From NCBI RefSeq assembly GCF_963422335.1, contig NZ_OY729424.1:5580001-5644000 (forward strand): 64,000 bases of DNA. Reading direction: 5' to 3'. Shown here in pieces: positions 33,027 to 41,961 of this stretch (its first letter is position 1; the number at the start of each line of letters is the position of its first letter). Made by a program: the position numbers and the translations under genes. The notes below the pieces were generated by a model. The model searched no databases, was not told where the DNA came from, and worked only from the letters and a program-made list of their open reading frames with translations. Source of the stretch: an uncultured Roseateles sp. (GTDB lineage: Bacteria > Pseudomonadota > Gammaproteobacteria > Burkholderiales > Burkholderiaceae_C).

Positions 33027-33072
33027 AGGCAGCGTAAGCAACACAGTTCCACGTGCCCAGGAGGCCCTCTCG

Positions 33073-35370
33073 ATGAGACGCAATATGAAACCGATCGCCG
33101 CTGTCGTCCTGTCCCTCGCCACATCGGGCGCCCTGGCACAGACTGCTCAGACGATCAACATTCCAGGCCAGGCCGCCGCGCAAGCCGTCACGCGCTTGAG
33201 CGAGCTCACGGGCCTGCGCATTGATGCGGCGCCCGAGCTGCTCGCCGATCTGAAGAGCCGGCCTGTCAACGGCACGCTGTCGCCACGCTTGGCCTTGCAG
33301 CGCATGCTGGAGGGGAGCGATATCGAAGTGCTTGAAAGCGCTGAAGGCGTCACGCTGCGCCGAGCAAACCGCACTGCCGTCAGCCAGTTGGACACGATGG
33401 TGGTCACCGCTCGCAAGACCAACGAGCGCATGTTCGATGTGCCGATCGCCATGTCGGCCCTGACTGGCGATAGCCTGCGCAAGCAGGGCTTGGGCAGCGC
33501 CCTGGACGCGCTTCAAGGCGTGCCGGGTGTTTCGCAAGTCGACACTGGCTCGGGCTACAGCAGCGGCATCGCGATCCGTGGCGTGAGCGCCAACCAGGGC
33601 AGCAACGTGACAGGCTATTACCTGGACGAGCTTCCCTTCACGGCCATCACCACACCGATTGCGCCGGACGTGCGGTCTTGGGACTTGGATCGCATCGAGG
33701 TGCTGCGTGGTCCACAGGGCACGCTGTTCGGCGAGGGTTCGATGGGCGGCACGGTGCGCATCCTCACCAATGCGCCGCGCTTGGGCCAGTTTGGCTTTGC
33801 CGCTCAGGGAGGCCTGGCGCAAACGGCCGGCGGCGCCAGCTCCTCCAGCGCGAAGGTGATGGCCAATCTGCCCATCGGCGACACCTTTGCTCTGCGCTTG
33901 AACGGTACGCATGAGAAGCTTGGTGGCTGGCTTGACGATTTGGCGACCGGAGAGAAGGACACCAATGGCCAGCGCATCGACACCGTACGGTTGCGCGCGC
34001 GGTGGGAGCCCACCGATCGGCTGCGCGTTGATGCCAGCTACATGAAGTACGACAACGACTTTGGCAAGTCCAACTACGGTGGGGATACAGGCTATCTCAC
34101 GCAGACCGGCGGCCTAGTGGGCAACACCACCTACGCGCTGAGTGGCCTGAGCGTGGGCTATGACTTCGATGCCGTGAGCGTCTTCTACAGCTACTCACAC
34201 AACAAGATCTCGATCCCGCTGACCGGCGCCTTGCTCGGTGGCACGAGCACGGTCGCCACCGACATTGGCGTGACCTCACATGAACTGCGCCTTTCTTCAG
34301 CCGCCAACTCGCCCCTGCGCTGGACCGCCGGACTCTATGCGCGGAACGCCGACCGTGTGGACTCGGTCCTGATTGACAGCCCTGTCTTTCAGCTCAATTC
34401 CCTGTCCGATACCGGATCGAAAACGACCTCGGTATTTGGCGAAGTGTCGTATTCGCTGATCAAGGAGTTCGAGTTGACGGCCGGCGCACGCAAGTTCCGC
34501 GACAAGCAGACGCATGTGGAATCCAACGCCGGTGTCTCGACGGGGCCAGCGCGAACGGCCAACTCATCGAGCTTCGACACCCGTCTGTCCCTGGCCTGGA
34601 AGCCGAACCGTGACACCCAGGTCTACGCAAGCCGTTCGACCGGCTTCCGTGGCGGGCAGTTCCAGACCGCCAACTCGATCACGCTTGGCCAGATGTTCGG
34701 CCTCACCTTCCCGGACGCGATACAGCCTGACTCCGTCGTGACCTATGAGCTCGGCACCAAGCTTTCGCTGCTGGATCGCCGCCTGGCCTTTGAAGCGGCG
34801 GTCTACACCACCAAGTGGAAGGACATCATGGTCAGCGTGCCAATCAGCACGACCGGCTTGAGTGGCCTGATCAATGCCGGGGGATCCAGGACCAATGGCC
34901 TGGAGCTTAGCGCGGCATTCCAGGCAACACCCGACTTGGCGCTGACACTGGCGGCCGTCTACACGGACGCCCACTGGACGACCACGGTGACTGGCACCGG
35001 GATCACCTCGGGCGGGCGCGTCGATGAGATTCCCCGAACCCAGCTGAACGGTGCCGCGGACTATCGCTTTGGCGTCGTGGCGGGTTGGAGCACGAACGGC
35101 CGCCTGTCGCTGGTGCGCAGCAGCCCTCGGGAATCACACACCGGGCAGGCCTCTGTCCCAGGGGACGCCATCCTGAACGCTGGCGCGCGCCTGGCCTTTG
35201 ACAAGGGGCCGTGGACCGTGACGCTGTATGGCGACAACCTGAGCAACGATCACGGAGCGGTCTCTGCCCGCAAGATCCAGCCTCTGTCGGCCACCCTGAC
35301 TGACATCTACGCCGTCCGCCTGCGCCCGCGCACATTCGGCTTGGAACTGCACTACGCGATGGGCCGCTGA
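33073..35370 (+). CDS. TonB-dependent receptor with N-terminal STN domain, copy A
   Basis: 765 residues. A signal peptide (cut after SGALAQ) is followed by an STN secretin/TonB short domain at about 25-100, a TonB-box-like DTMVVTARK, a plug with IAIRGVSANQGSN and DLDRIEVLRGPQGTLFGEGS, then a beta-barrel ending in HYAMGR. It imports a large ligand over the outer membrane using TonB energy. STN domains often signal to FecI/FecR partners, but none are adjacent; an AraC gene follows instead. The frame is open far upstream, but the ATG at 33073 gives the signal peptide directly. By context the ligand is probably a peptide, not an iron chelate; this is inference. Confidence 0.93.
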   Translation: MRRNMKPIAAVVLSLATSGALAQTAQTINIPGQAAAQAVTRLSELTGLRIDAAPELLADLKSRPVNGTLSPRLALQRMLEGSDIEVLESAEGVTLRRANRTAVSQLDTMVVTARKTNERMFDVPIAMSALTGDSLRKQGLGSALDALQGVPGVSQVDTGSGYSSGIAIRGVSANQGSNVTGYYLDELPFTAITTPIAPDVRSWDLDRIEVLRGPQGTLFGEGSMGGTVRILTNAPRLGQFGFAAQGGLAQTAGGASSSSAKVMANLPIGDTFALRLNGTHEKLGGWLDDLATGEKDTNGQRIDTVRLRARWEPTDRLRVDASYMKYDNDFGKSNYGGDTGYLTQTGGLVGNTTYALSGLSVGYDFDAVSVFYSYSHNKISIPLTGALLGGTSTVATDIGVTSHELRLSSAANSPLRWTAGLYARNADRVDSVLIDSPVFQLNSLSDTGSKTTSVFGEVSYSLIKEFELTAGARKFRDKQTHVESNAGVSTGPARTANSSSFDTRLSLAWKPNRDTQVYASRSTGFRGGQFQTANSITLGQMFGLTFPDAIQPDSVVTYELGTKLSLLDRRLAFEAAVYTTKWKDIMVSVPISTTGLSGLINAGGSRTNGLELSAAFQATPDLALTLAAVYTDAHWTTTVTGTGITSGGRVDEIPRTQLNGAADYRFGVVAGWSTNGRLSLVRSSPRESHTGQASVPGDAILNAGARLAFDKGPWTVTLYGDNLSNDHGAVSARKIQPLSATLTDIYAVRLRPRTFGLELHYAMGR

Positions 35371-35465
35371 CAGCCCGCGGGGCGCTGTGTACTCCAGCTG
35401 TTTGGAGCTTCAGCGCCCCATGTCATGGAAAACCCGGATCGACGCCGGTCTGCTGATCATTCAAA

Positions 35466-35486
35466 TTAAACAGCACTGTACTTTTT
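35466..35486. promoter_or_regulatory. AT-rich box upstream of araC-type regulator A
   Basis: TTAAACA (35466-35472) and CTTTTT (35481-35486), separated by GCACTGTA, lie just before the regulator. A similar arrangement (TTAAACA, then CATGTCTTTTTT) lies at 45502-45526 upstream of its paralogue. A shared autoregulatory site is possible, but spacing differs by three bases. Confidence 0.3.
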
Positions 35487-35502
35487 GATTGCGAGGCCGT
35501 CG

Positions 35503-36492
35503 ATGCCTGAAGCCGCTTCCCTGGTCCGTCCCCTGCGCGTCCCGCCTGGCAATCACCACGGAATGCCGGACATTGGCGACGAACACGATCTCGCTCGCAG
35601 TGGCCTGGGCACGGGGTTCATGCGCACCTGGCGGTCCGACAACGTGATGGTCACGGTCACCGATGCCGAGTTTCAGCTGCCGCGACACCTAAGGCTGGAA
35701 GTCGTCAGCGATGCGCTGCTGATACGCGCATCAAGCAGCGGTGACTGCCGCTACACAACCGACGGCGGCGTGACGTGGCAATGCCGCGCTCCCGCGGTGA
35801 CGGTGACGCAGATTCCCCAGGGTACGAAGCTAGAGGTCGACATCGCCGCGGGCGTGCGGCAGCAAAGCATGACCGTTCTGATTCAACCGCGAGTGCTCGT
35901 GGCACTCGCCTGTGACGACGTGCCGGAGTCGCTGTCCCGTATCGGCGAGTCGCCCGTGCTGGCCGCTGAACAACTGCTGTCGATGCCCTTGAGTCCGGAA
36001 ATCCAGTCCCTGCTTTACGACCTTCGCCACAGCCGGCTGCCAGGCAAACTGCGCAACATTCAGATGGGCTCGCGTGCCATCGAACTCACCGTACTGATGA
36101 TGGCCGGATGGTCGGCTCGCCTGGGGGGCAACCATACGCCCGGCCTGCTCAAACGCGACGCCGATCTGCTCGCAGCCGCCCGCCACGCCCTGCTTGAGCG
36201 CTGCACAAATCCGCCGACGCTGATAGCGCTGGCGAGGGAGTTGGGCACCAACAAGAACAAGCTCAATCGGCTATTCCGTGACCGCTTCGGCACCACGCCC
36301 CAGAGCTACGCACTGGAACGCCGGATGGAGCGTGCGCGCTCGCTGATCGCCGATGGCCGCATGACGGTCGGCCAGGTGGCTGAAGCGGTGGGCTACCAGC
36401 ACCAGAGCAGCTTCACCACCGCGTTTCGTCATGCCATGGGCGTGTCGCCACGCGAGTACGCCAGCCGCGAAGGCGCGCGCGCGGAGCATTGA
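35503..36492 (+). CDS. AraC-family transcriptional regulator (PchR-like), copy A
   Basis: 329 residues. The N-terminal 200 residues form a ligand-binding region with the PchR-type linker motif (LSPEIQSLLYDLRHSRLPG, then RAIELTVLMMAG). The C-terminal 100 residues hold the double helix-turn-helix (LIALARELGTNKNKLNRLF, VAEAVGYQHQSSFTTAFRHA, GVSPREYA). PchR-like proteins often sit next to TonB receptor genes and activate them when the ligand is present. The ATG at 35503 is chosen over a TTG six codons earlier. The stop is followed after 4 bases by the TetR gene's GTG, so the two regulators form an operon. A paralogue lies at 45583-46674. Confidence 0.88.
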   Translation: MPEAASLVRPLRVPPGNHHGMPDIGDEHDLARSGLGTGFMRTWRSDNVMVTVTDAEFQLPRHLRLEVVSDALLIRASSSGDCRYTTDGGVTWQCRAPAVTVTQIPQGTKLEVDIAAGVRQQSMTVLIQPRVLVALACDDVPESLSRIGESPVLAAEQLLSMPLSPEIQSLLYDLRHSRLPGKLRNIQMGSRAIELTVLMMAGWSARLGGNHTPGLLKRDADLLAAARHALLERCTNPPTLIALARELGTNKNKLNRLFRDRFGTTPQSYALERRMERARSLIADGRMTVGQVAEAVGYQHQSSFTTAFRHAMGVSPREYASREGARAEH

Positions 36493-36496
36493 GCAA

Positions 36497-37102
36497 GTGG
36501 CAAACCTGGTCCCCAAGGTTTCGGCCGAGCAATGGCTGGCAACGGCGCGTCTCACACTGATCGAAGACGGCATCGACGCCGTCAAGGTTGACCGTTTGGC
36601 CCAGCGCATCGGCGTCACCCGCGGCGGTTTCTATCACCACTTCGCCGACCGCGGCGATCTGCTCGAACGCTTGCTAGCGGATTGGGAGACCAACGTCGAG
36701 TTCGTGCCCACCGAGCTGAAGCCTGTGACGGCGGCTCAGGCGCTGGAGGCGATCGATGCGCTCGTTGCGCACCTGGTGGCCGAGCAGCGCTACGACCCCC
36801 GCTTCGACATGGCGGTGCGCGCTTGGGCACACGCCGATCCGAAGATTGATCGCTCCGTGCAGCGATCCGACCTGCGCCGCCTGGCGGCCCTCGAAAACGT
36901 CTTCCTGGCGCTCGGCTGCGACGCCGAGGAGTCTCTCGTGCGGGCAAGAGTTTTCTATTTCCACCAGATTGGCTACTACGCCACTGGCCTGGAGGAGACG
37001 CGCCAGCAACGGGTCAGCCACCTCCAGACCTATGTGCGCATCCTTTGCGGCGAGGGCAATCTGGAGCGGGCGCGAAAACATGGGCGTAAGGCCAGGGCGT
37101 AA
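36497..37102 (+). CDS. TetR-family transcriptional regulator, copy A
   Basis: 201 residues from a GTG at 36497. This start matches the N-terminus of the paralogue at 41962-42582 (MANLVPKVSAEQW against MPNLVPKIPATAW), and GGAG lies about ten bases in front. The helix-turn-helix is at about 25-50 (DRLAQRIGVTRGGFYHHF). The C-terminal ligand domain has the conserved tail RARVFYFHQIGYYATGLEE shared with the paralogue. It probably represses peptide genes until an inducer binds; palindromes such as that at 31286-31307 are candidate operators. It follows the AraC gene by 4 bases. Confidence 0.88.
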   Translation: MANLVPKVSAEQWLATARLTLIEDGIDAVKVDRLAQRIGVTRGGFYHHFADRGDLLERLLADWETNVEFVPTELKPVTAAQALEAIDALVAHLVAEQRYDPRFDMAVRAWAHADPKIDRSVQRSDLRRLAALENVFLALGCDAEESLVRARVFYFHQIGYYATGLEETRQQRVSHLQTYVRILCGEGNLERARKHGRKARA

Positions 37103-37125
37103 AGGCGAAATCATCGTGCCGCGGG

Positions 37126-37157
37126 CAAAAGTTTCCCTCGGGGAAGGTCGCTAAGGT
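37126..37157 (+). promoter_or_regulatory. Shared bipartite promoter motif, S9A peptidase A
   Basis: CAAAAG at 37126-37131, 20 bases, TAAGGT at 37152-37157, 41 bases before the ATG. The first box is the same as that of the paralogous S9A gene on the other strand (51478-51483). Confidence 0.55.
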
Positions 37158-37198
37158 TCAGCCACCGAATCGCAGACTTCACCTTCACGAGAGACCCC

Positions 37199-39223
37199 AT
37201 GAAATATCCCATCGCCCACGCCGATCCCAAGACCGTCACCTTCGGTCGCATCAGCTACGTCGACCCGTATCAATGGCTGGAAGAAGAGAGCCCAGAGGCA
37301 CTTGCATGGCAGGCGGAGCAGGATCAGTTGACGCAAGCCTGGTTCAAGGCAAATCCTGCAAGCCAGCGCGCGACAGCCATCATGGATTCGATGCCGCGCA
37401 TCGAGGCTGACTTTCCCATCTTCAGTGGCGGCCGCTGGTTTCGCAAGCGCACCCCGGCAGGACGTGCGATGCAGGTGGTGGAGGTCGCCGGGGCGGTCGA
37501 TGGCCCCTGGCACTGCATCGTGGATCTCGAGACCTTGTCGAACGGTCACCTTCTCAGCGTCGACGTCTTCGTCCCGTCCCCGGACGGTCGCAAGGCCGTG
37601 ATCGGCTTCGGCGTCGATGGACGCGAGTTGGCCGAGCTGCGCGTGTTCGACGTCGACACCGGCGAGGTTCTGATGGACCAGATCCCTCAGACCTACGCCT
37701 TTTTCGCCGCCTGGCTTCCGGACAGCAGCGGCTTCTATATCACGGCGCGCGACCCGGCGGCCATGGCGTCTGGATCGAGGGTCTATCGCCACATGCTGGG
37801 CCAGGAGACGAGCACTCGGCCCGAGGACTACAAGGTCACAGCCGACGAGATGTGGGTCAAGACATCAGCAGACGGCAAACACTCGATCCTGACCGCGGAT
37901 CACCTGAATCCGCGCCCCGACTGCCTGCGCGACGAGACGGCGAACAAGGGCTGGCGGCCCTTCCTCCAGGGCGAAAGCGCCCAGTTCCGCGGCGACATCA
38001 TCGGTGACCACTTCTACGCGGTGACCAACGAGGGCGCACCTCGCGGGCGCCTGGTCGCGATCCCCCTGGCCACGCCCAAAAAACGCAGCACATGGAAGGA
38101 ACTGATTCCAGGCTCGGACGACGTCTTGGCCACGCTGCTGGTCGTGGACGGACTTCTGGTGCTGGTCGACCTCGTGGACACCTGGTCGCGGATGCGGGTT
38201 TTCGACGTGGAAGGCCGGCTCAAGGGCGAAGTGCCGCTGCCGGACCGGGGCTCGATTTCGATCCAGCAGTTCGCCCTCTTCAACATGATGGACATGTTCT
38301 CCCGGGGCGCCAAGGGCGAGGTGCTGTTTCCCTTCTCGTCCCCTGCGCGTTCTGCAGCGCTCTATCGCGCCAACGTCCACACCTTCGAGGTCGAGGCCCT
38401 GACCCAGCCCCTGGTGGACATTGATGCGCAGATTCAAAGCCACAGCGCCGCGAGCGCCGACGGTGCGCGCGTTCTGTACCACGTCATCGCACGAGCTGAT
38501 GTGGACCTCAGCAAGCCCCAAGCCGTGGCCATGTATGGATACGGTGGCTTCCAGGCCGCCCTGATTCCCGGCTGGCCCGGCAGCTACCTGGCAGGCTGGA
38601 TCAAGGCCGGTGGCGTGCTGGTGCTGATGCACCTGCGCGGAGGCGGCGAGCTGGGTCCTGACATGTGGCACCAGGGTCGGCTAAAGCACAAGCAGAACAC
38701 CTTCAATGACGTACACGCCATTGCCGAGGATGTGATCGCGCGAGGCATTGGCACTGCGGCGCAGCTCGGCGTCCTGGGCGGCTCGAACGGCGGTGTGATG
38801 GCGGCTGCAGTCGTGGTTCAGCGGCCCGACCTGTACCGCGCCAGCATCTCCCAGGTGCCCATCACCGACGTGCTGGCGCGCGCTCGCGACGCCATCTGCA
38901 TGGCCGCGACGCTGGACTACGGTGATCCCCACGATCCCGAGATGTCCGAAATCATCAATGCCTGGAGCCCTTACCAAAACGTCCAGGATGGCGTGGCCTA
39001 TCCGGCCTTGCTGCTCGATGCCGGCCGGCAGGACGTTCGTTGCCCGCCCTGGCACGTGCGAAAGATGGCGGCGCGGATGCAGCCGGCCAATTCCAGCCCG
39101 CACCCGATCCTGATGCGCGTGCGCGAAGGCGCGGGTCACGGGGCAGCGGATGTAGCGGGACAGCGCGCGCAGGGCAGCGACTGGCTGGCCTTTCTCATCG
39201 ACCAGCTGGGCCTCAAGGCCTGA
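37199..39223 (+). CDS. Prolyl-oligopeptidase-family serine peptidase (S9A), copy A
   Basis: 674 residues with no signal peptide, so predicted cytoplasmic. It has an N-terminal helical lid segment, a beta-propeller (about 60-400) that limits substrates to short peptides, and a C-terminal alpha/beta-hydrolase. The catalytic triad is visible: Ser in LGGSNGGVMAA, Asp in LLDAGRQDVRCPP and His in REGAGHGAAD. S9A enzymes cut after proline in oligopeptides; related ones act as isopeptidases or aminoacyl hydrolases. It precedes the S9B gene by about 30 bases and was probably co-transcribed with it. It resembles the gene at 49377-51416 in layout and promoter. Confidence 0.9.
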   Translation: MKYPIAHADPKTVTFGRISYVDPYQWLEEESPEALAWQAEQDQLTQAWFKANPASQRATAIMDSMPRIEADFPIFSGGRWFRKRTPAGRAMQVVEVAGAVDGPWHCIVDLETLSNGHLLSVDVFVPSPDGRKAVIGFGVDGRELAELRVFDVDTGEVLMDQIPQTYAFFAAWLPDSSGFYITARDPAAMASGSRVYRHMLGQETSTRPEDYKVTADEMWVKTSADGKHSILTADHLNPRPDCLRDETANKGWRPFLQGESAQFRGDIIGDHFYAVTNEGAPRGRLVAIPLATPKKRSTWKELIPGSDDVLATLLVVDGLLVLVDLVDTWSRMRVFDVEGRLKGEVPLPDRGSISIQQFALFNMMDMFSRGAKGEVLFPFSSPARSAALYRANVHTFEVEALTQPLVDIDAQIQSHSAASADGARVLYHVIARADVDLSKPQAVAMYGYGGFQAALIPGWPGSYLAGWIKAGGVLVLMHLRGGGELGPDMWHQGRLKHKQNTFNDVHAIAEDVIARGIGTAAQLGVLGGSNGGVMAAAVVVQRPDLYRASISQVPITDVLARARDAICMAATLDYGDPHDPEMSEIINAWSPYQNVQDGVAYPALLLDAGRQDVRCPPWHVRKMAARMQPANSSPHPILMRVREGAGHGAADVAGQRAQGSDWLAFLIDQLGLKA

Positions 39224-39253
39224 GGCCTGGGCCGTGAGGAGCTTGCCTTGAAC

Positions 39254-41626
39254 ATGCACGAGCGCTACGCAGCCGCCGAAAAACTGCTTCTTCCAGTGGG
39301 CCTCCCCAAGGTTCGCAATGCGGCACTGACGGTTCGATGGATCGCCCGGACCAACGAATGCTGGTACCGACGCGAAGCCGGCGACGGACATGAATGGGTC
39401 GTCTTCGATGCACAAGGAGACACGCATCGGCCTGCCTTCGATCACCCGAAGCTGGCCGAGGCCTTGAAGGCGCAAGGCCATGTCGTGGAGGCGTCCAAGC
39501 TGGCGATCGATGTGAAACGCCTGGATAGCGACGGCCTCGAGTTTTCGTTCGAGAAGAGCCGGTTCGACTACCGCATGTCCACAGGCGAACTCAGGAGAAC
39601 CGGCGACGTCGAGTCATCGAAGGGTCCGTCACGATCGCCGGACGGGCGCCGGCTCTTGAGCCAGCACGACGGCAATCTGTGGCTTGCCGAAGCGGGCATG
39701 GAGGCCCGGCAGGTCACGACAGATGGCTCGGAAAACGATGGCTACGCGATCTATCACGGCAACTACAAAGGCGGATTTGTTCCGCGAAGCCGCGTGGACG
39801 CCCAGGGCACGCCCGCAGGCGTGGTGTGGGCACCCGACAGTAGCAAGGCGATCGTCTGGCGGATCGATCAACGCCACGTCGAGCCGTACCCGCTCCTCGA
39901 AACGGCCCCGCAGGATGGGAGCTTTCGTCCCAAGGTGCATCTGCCGCGTATACCACTCACCGGAGAGCGCCCGCCGACCATTCGCTGGTTCTGTCTCGAT
40001 ATGGACAGCCTGGCGTTGACGCCCCTGCAACTGCCCGAGGATCAGCTGCATCTGCATCAGGATTGGGAGGCCATCCGCGAATGGATGTGGAGCCCAGACA
40101 GAAGCCACGCCTGGGCCGTGATGTTCGGTGCGGACCAGCGAGCGGCCTACCTGCTTGACATCGATCTGACCACGGGCAAGTCTCGCGTGGTGCTGTCTGA
40201 AGCCGACGAGCCGCGTGTCGAGCTCAATACCTCCTCATACGGCTCGATCGGCGTCGCCGTGGTCGGGAATATGGATCAGGTGCTCTGGTTCAGCCATCGC
40301 TCCGGGTGGGGCCATCTTTACCTCTACGATGGCAATTCCGGCCGGCTTCTGAACGCCGTGACCGAGGGCGAATGGCTGGTGCGCGACCTGATCGACGTAG
40401 ATTCGCAAAGCGGCCGTGTTCTGTTTACAGCGCAGGGCCGTGAAGGCGGCAACCCCTACCTTCGATCGCTGTACCGCATCAATCTGGACGGCAGTGGGCT
40501 GCGGCGGCTGACGCCGGTCGGCGTCGATGCCGATGTCTTTCGGGGACTCTCGGCGATCTCCAAGACCACCGAGTCCGCGAGCCAGCTGTCGCCGAATGGG
40601 AACTACCTGGTCTACGCCCGATCGAACGTCGCCCAAGCCCCGCAGACCGTCGTGGTCCGCCTCGAAGACGGGCAAGAAACCGTCATCGAGGAGGCCGACG
40701 TTTCGGGCTTGCTCGCTGCTGGCTACGTCCCGCCGGAAGAGTTCGTCACGCTGGCCGCCGATGGCAAGACCGAAATCTACGGCCTGCTCTACAGGCCACC
40801 AGTGATGCGCGCCGATGGCAAGGCTCCGCTCTTGGTCGCGCAGTACGCCAGCCCCTTGATGGCAGGCTGTCCAAGAACCTACCTGGCGGCCGTTGCCGGT
40901 CCGGGCCAGTGGATCTCGCCAGCAGCCTTCGCAGCGCTCGGCAGCGCGGTCATTGCACTGGATGCACGCGGCACCACGGGCCGCAGCCGCAAGTTTGCGA
41001 CGGCAGGCCAGGGCAAGCTCAACCTGATCGGCCTGGACGACTACGTGGCCGCGATCCAGCAGTTGGGCGAACGCCACCCCTGGCTCGACACAAGCCGCGT
41101 CGGCATCCAGGGCGGGTCCTACGGCGGTTACGCAGCGATCCGCGCCATGCTCGAGTTTCCGGATGTGTTCACGGTCGGCGTCGCCGGTGTGCCCTTCTGC
41201 TCGGTGCACAATATGTATCCGGACTATCACTGGACCGGCTGGCATGGCGCGCCGGACTACGGCGACGGTCAGGGCGAACGGCCCGATGCGACTGCGCGGC
41301 CGAAGAACTACCTCGCGATGGACGCGACACTCCAGGTCGAGAAGCTCAAGGGGCCTCTGCTGATGATCGCCGGGGAGTTGGACGAGAACTGTCCCGTCGG
41401 CCCGATCATGCAGCTCTACGCCGCAGCGGTAGAGGCCGACGCACCGATGGAACTGGTGCTGCAACCCAACAGCAATCACTACACGACTAGGCGGACCCGC
41501 TACGTCATGCGCAAGGTGATGGACTACTTCTGCCGCCACCTGCTGGCCGAGGAACCGCCACGCGCCTTCCGGTTCGAGCTGCTGACGCAAGACCCGGAAC
41601 CGGCAAGCCGTGAGACCGCATGGTGA
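39254..41626 (+). CDS. Dipeptidyl-peptidase-IV-like serine peptidase (S9B)
   Basis: 790 residues. Residues up to about 500 form a DPP-IV N-terminal beta-propeller (SPDGRRLLSQHDGNLW, SPDRSHAWAVMFGADQ). The rest is a peptidase S9 hydrolase domain with Ser in IQGGSYGGYAAIRA, Asp in AGELDENCPVGP and His in NSNHYTTRR. DPP-IV enzymes release N-terminal Xaa-Pro dipeptides, which the nearby M19 enzyme could then split. No signal peptide is present, so it is predicted cytoplasmic. The ATG at 39254 is used; a TTG at 39248 is better spaced from AGGAG (39237-39241) and could be the true start. Set B has no S9B copy. Confidence 0.88.
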   Translation: MHERYAAAEKLLLPVGLPKVRNAALTVRWIARTNECWYRREAGDGHEWVVFDAQGDTHRPAFDHPKLAEALKAQGHVVEASKLAIDVKRLDSDGLEFSFEKSRFDYRMSTGELRRTGDVESSKGPSRSPDGRRLLSQHDGNLWLAEAGMEARQVTTDGSENDGYAIYHGNYKGGFVPRSRVDAQGTPAGVVWAPDSSKAIVWRIDQRHVEPYPLLETAPQDGSFRPKVHLPRIPLTGERPPTIRWFCLDMDSLALTPLQLPEDQLHLHQDWEAIREWMWSPDRSHAWAVMFGADQRAAYLLDIDLTTGKSRVVLSEADEPRVELNTSSYGSIGVAVVGNMDQVLWFSHRSGWGHLYLYDGNSGRLLNAVTEGEWLVRDLIDVDSQSGRVLFTAQGREGGNPYLRSLYRINLDGSGLRRLTPVGVDADVFRGLSAISKTTESASQLSPNGNYLVYARSNVAQAPQTVVVRLEDGQETVIEEADVSGLLAAGYVPPEEFVTLAADGKTEIYGLLYRPPVMRADGKAPLLVAQYASPLMAGCPRTYLAAVAGPGQWISPAAFAALGSAVIALDARGTTGRSRKFATAGQGKLNLIGLDDYVAAIQQLGERHPWLDTSRVGIQGGSYGGYAAIRAMLEFPDVFTVGVAGVPFCSVHNMYPDYHWTGWHGAPDYGDGQGERPDATARPKNYLAMDATLQVEKLKGPLLMIAGELDENCPVGPIMQLYAAAVEADAPMELVLQPNSNHYTTRRTRYVMRKVMDYFCRHLLAEEPPRAFRFELLTQDPEPASRETAW

Positions 41627-41670
41627 TAGCAGGCCGCCTGCGCTGGCGGCCCAACAGATTCAGACCGTGG

Positions 41671-41702
41671 CCTAAGACGCGAGCGGGGGCCCCGCATAAC
41701 CT
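41671..41702 (+). promoter_or_regulatory. Shared promoter motif before the soxB remnant
   Basis: CCTAAG at 41671-41676, 20 bases, TAACCT at 41697-41702, 33 bases before the ATG. The intact soxB gene has the motif at almost the same distance (34 bases), so promoter and coding start were copied together. Confidence 0.55.
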
Positions 41703-41735
41703 TTGCAGCGCAGCAACCATCACCGCCCCCATCCG

Positions 41736-41915
41736 ATGCGAACCCGATATTCAGCCTTCAATCTGTTCGCGGCCGAGCGCCGCGAGCACAGCGATTGGGC
41801 CCCTGCCTGGCGCGAGGTGAACGAGCCCAAGCACCACAACAACGTCATCATCATCGGCGGCGGCCATGGCCTGGCCACCGTTCGTCGTATTTCGTGTCTA
41901 AAGGGTATGGCGTAG
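41736..41915 (+). pseudogene. Truncated 5' end of a second sarcosine oxidase beta-subunit gene
   Basis: The first 48 codons match the start of the intact soxB at 56074 almost residue for residue: MRTRYSAFNLFAAERREHSD against MRTHYSAWNLLASASKGHSD, then WAPAWREV and VIIIGGGHGLAT. One Gly of the FAD-binding glycine run is missing. After the bases CTGGCCACCG (about 41,880) similarity ends abruptly and the frame closes at 41915. Only about a tenth of the gene remains, so the product is not functional. It sits exactly between gene set A and set B and marks a duplication or recombination breakpoint. Confidence 0.85.
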
Positions 41916-41961
41916 TAACTGTGCAATCGATCAGGCGCAAGTCTTGCTGGCGCCCCCTTGC

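Noticed and set aside
32464..33072. Long N-terminal extension of the TonB receptor A frame
   Set aside because: It overlaps the MFS gene in another frame, and a signal peptide begins exactly at the ATG at 33073.
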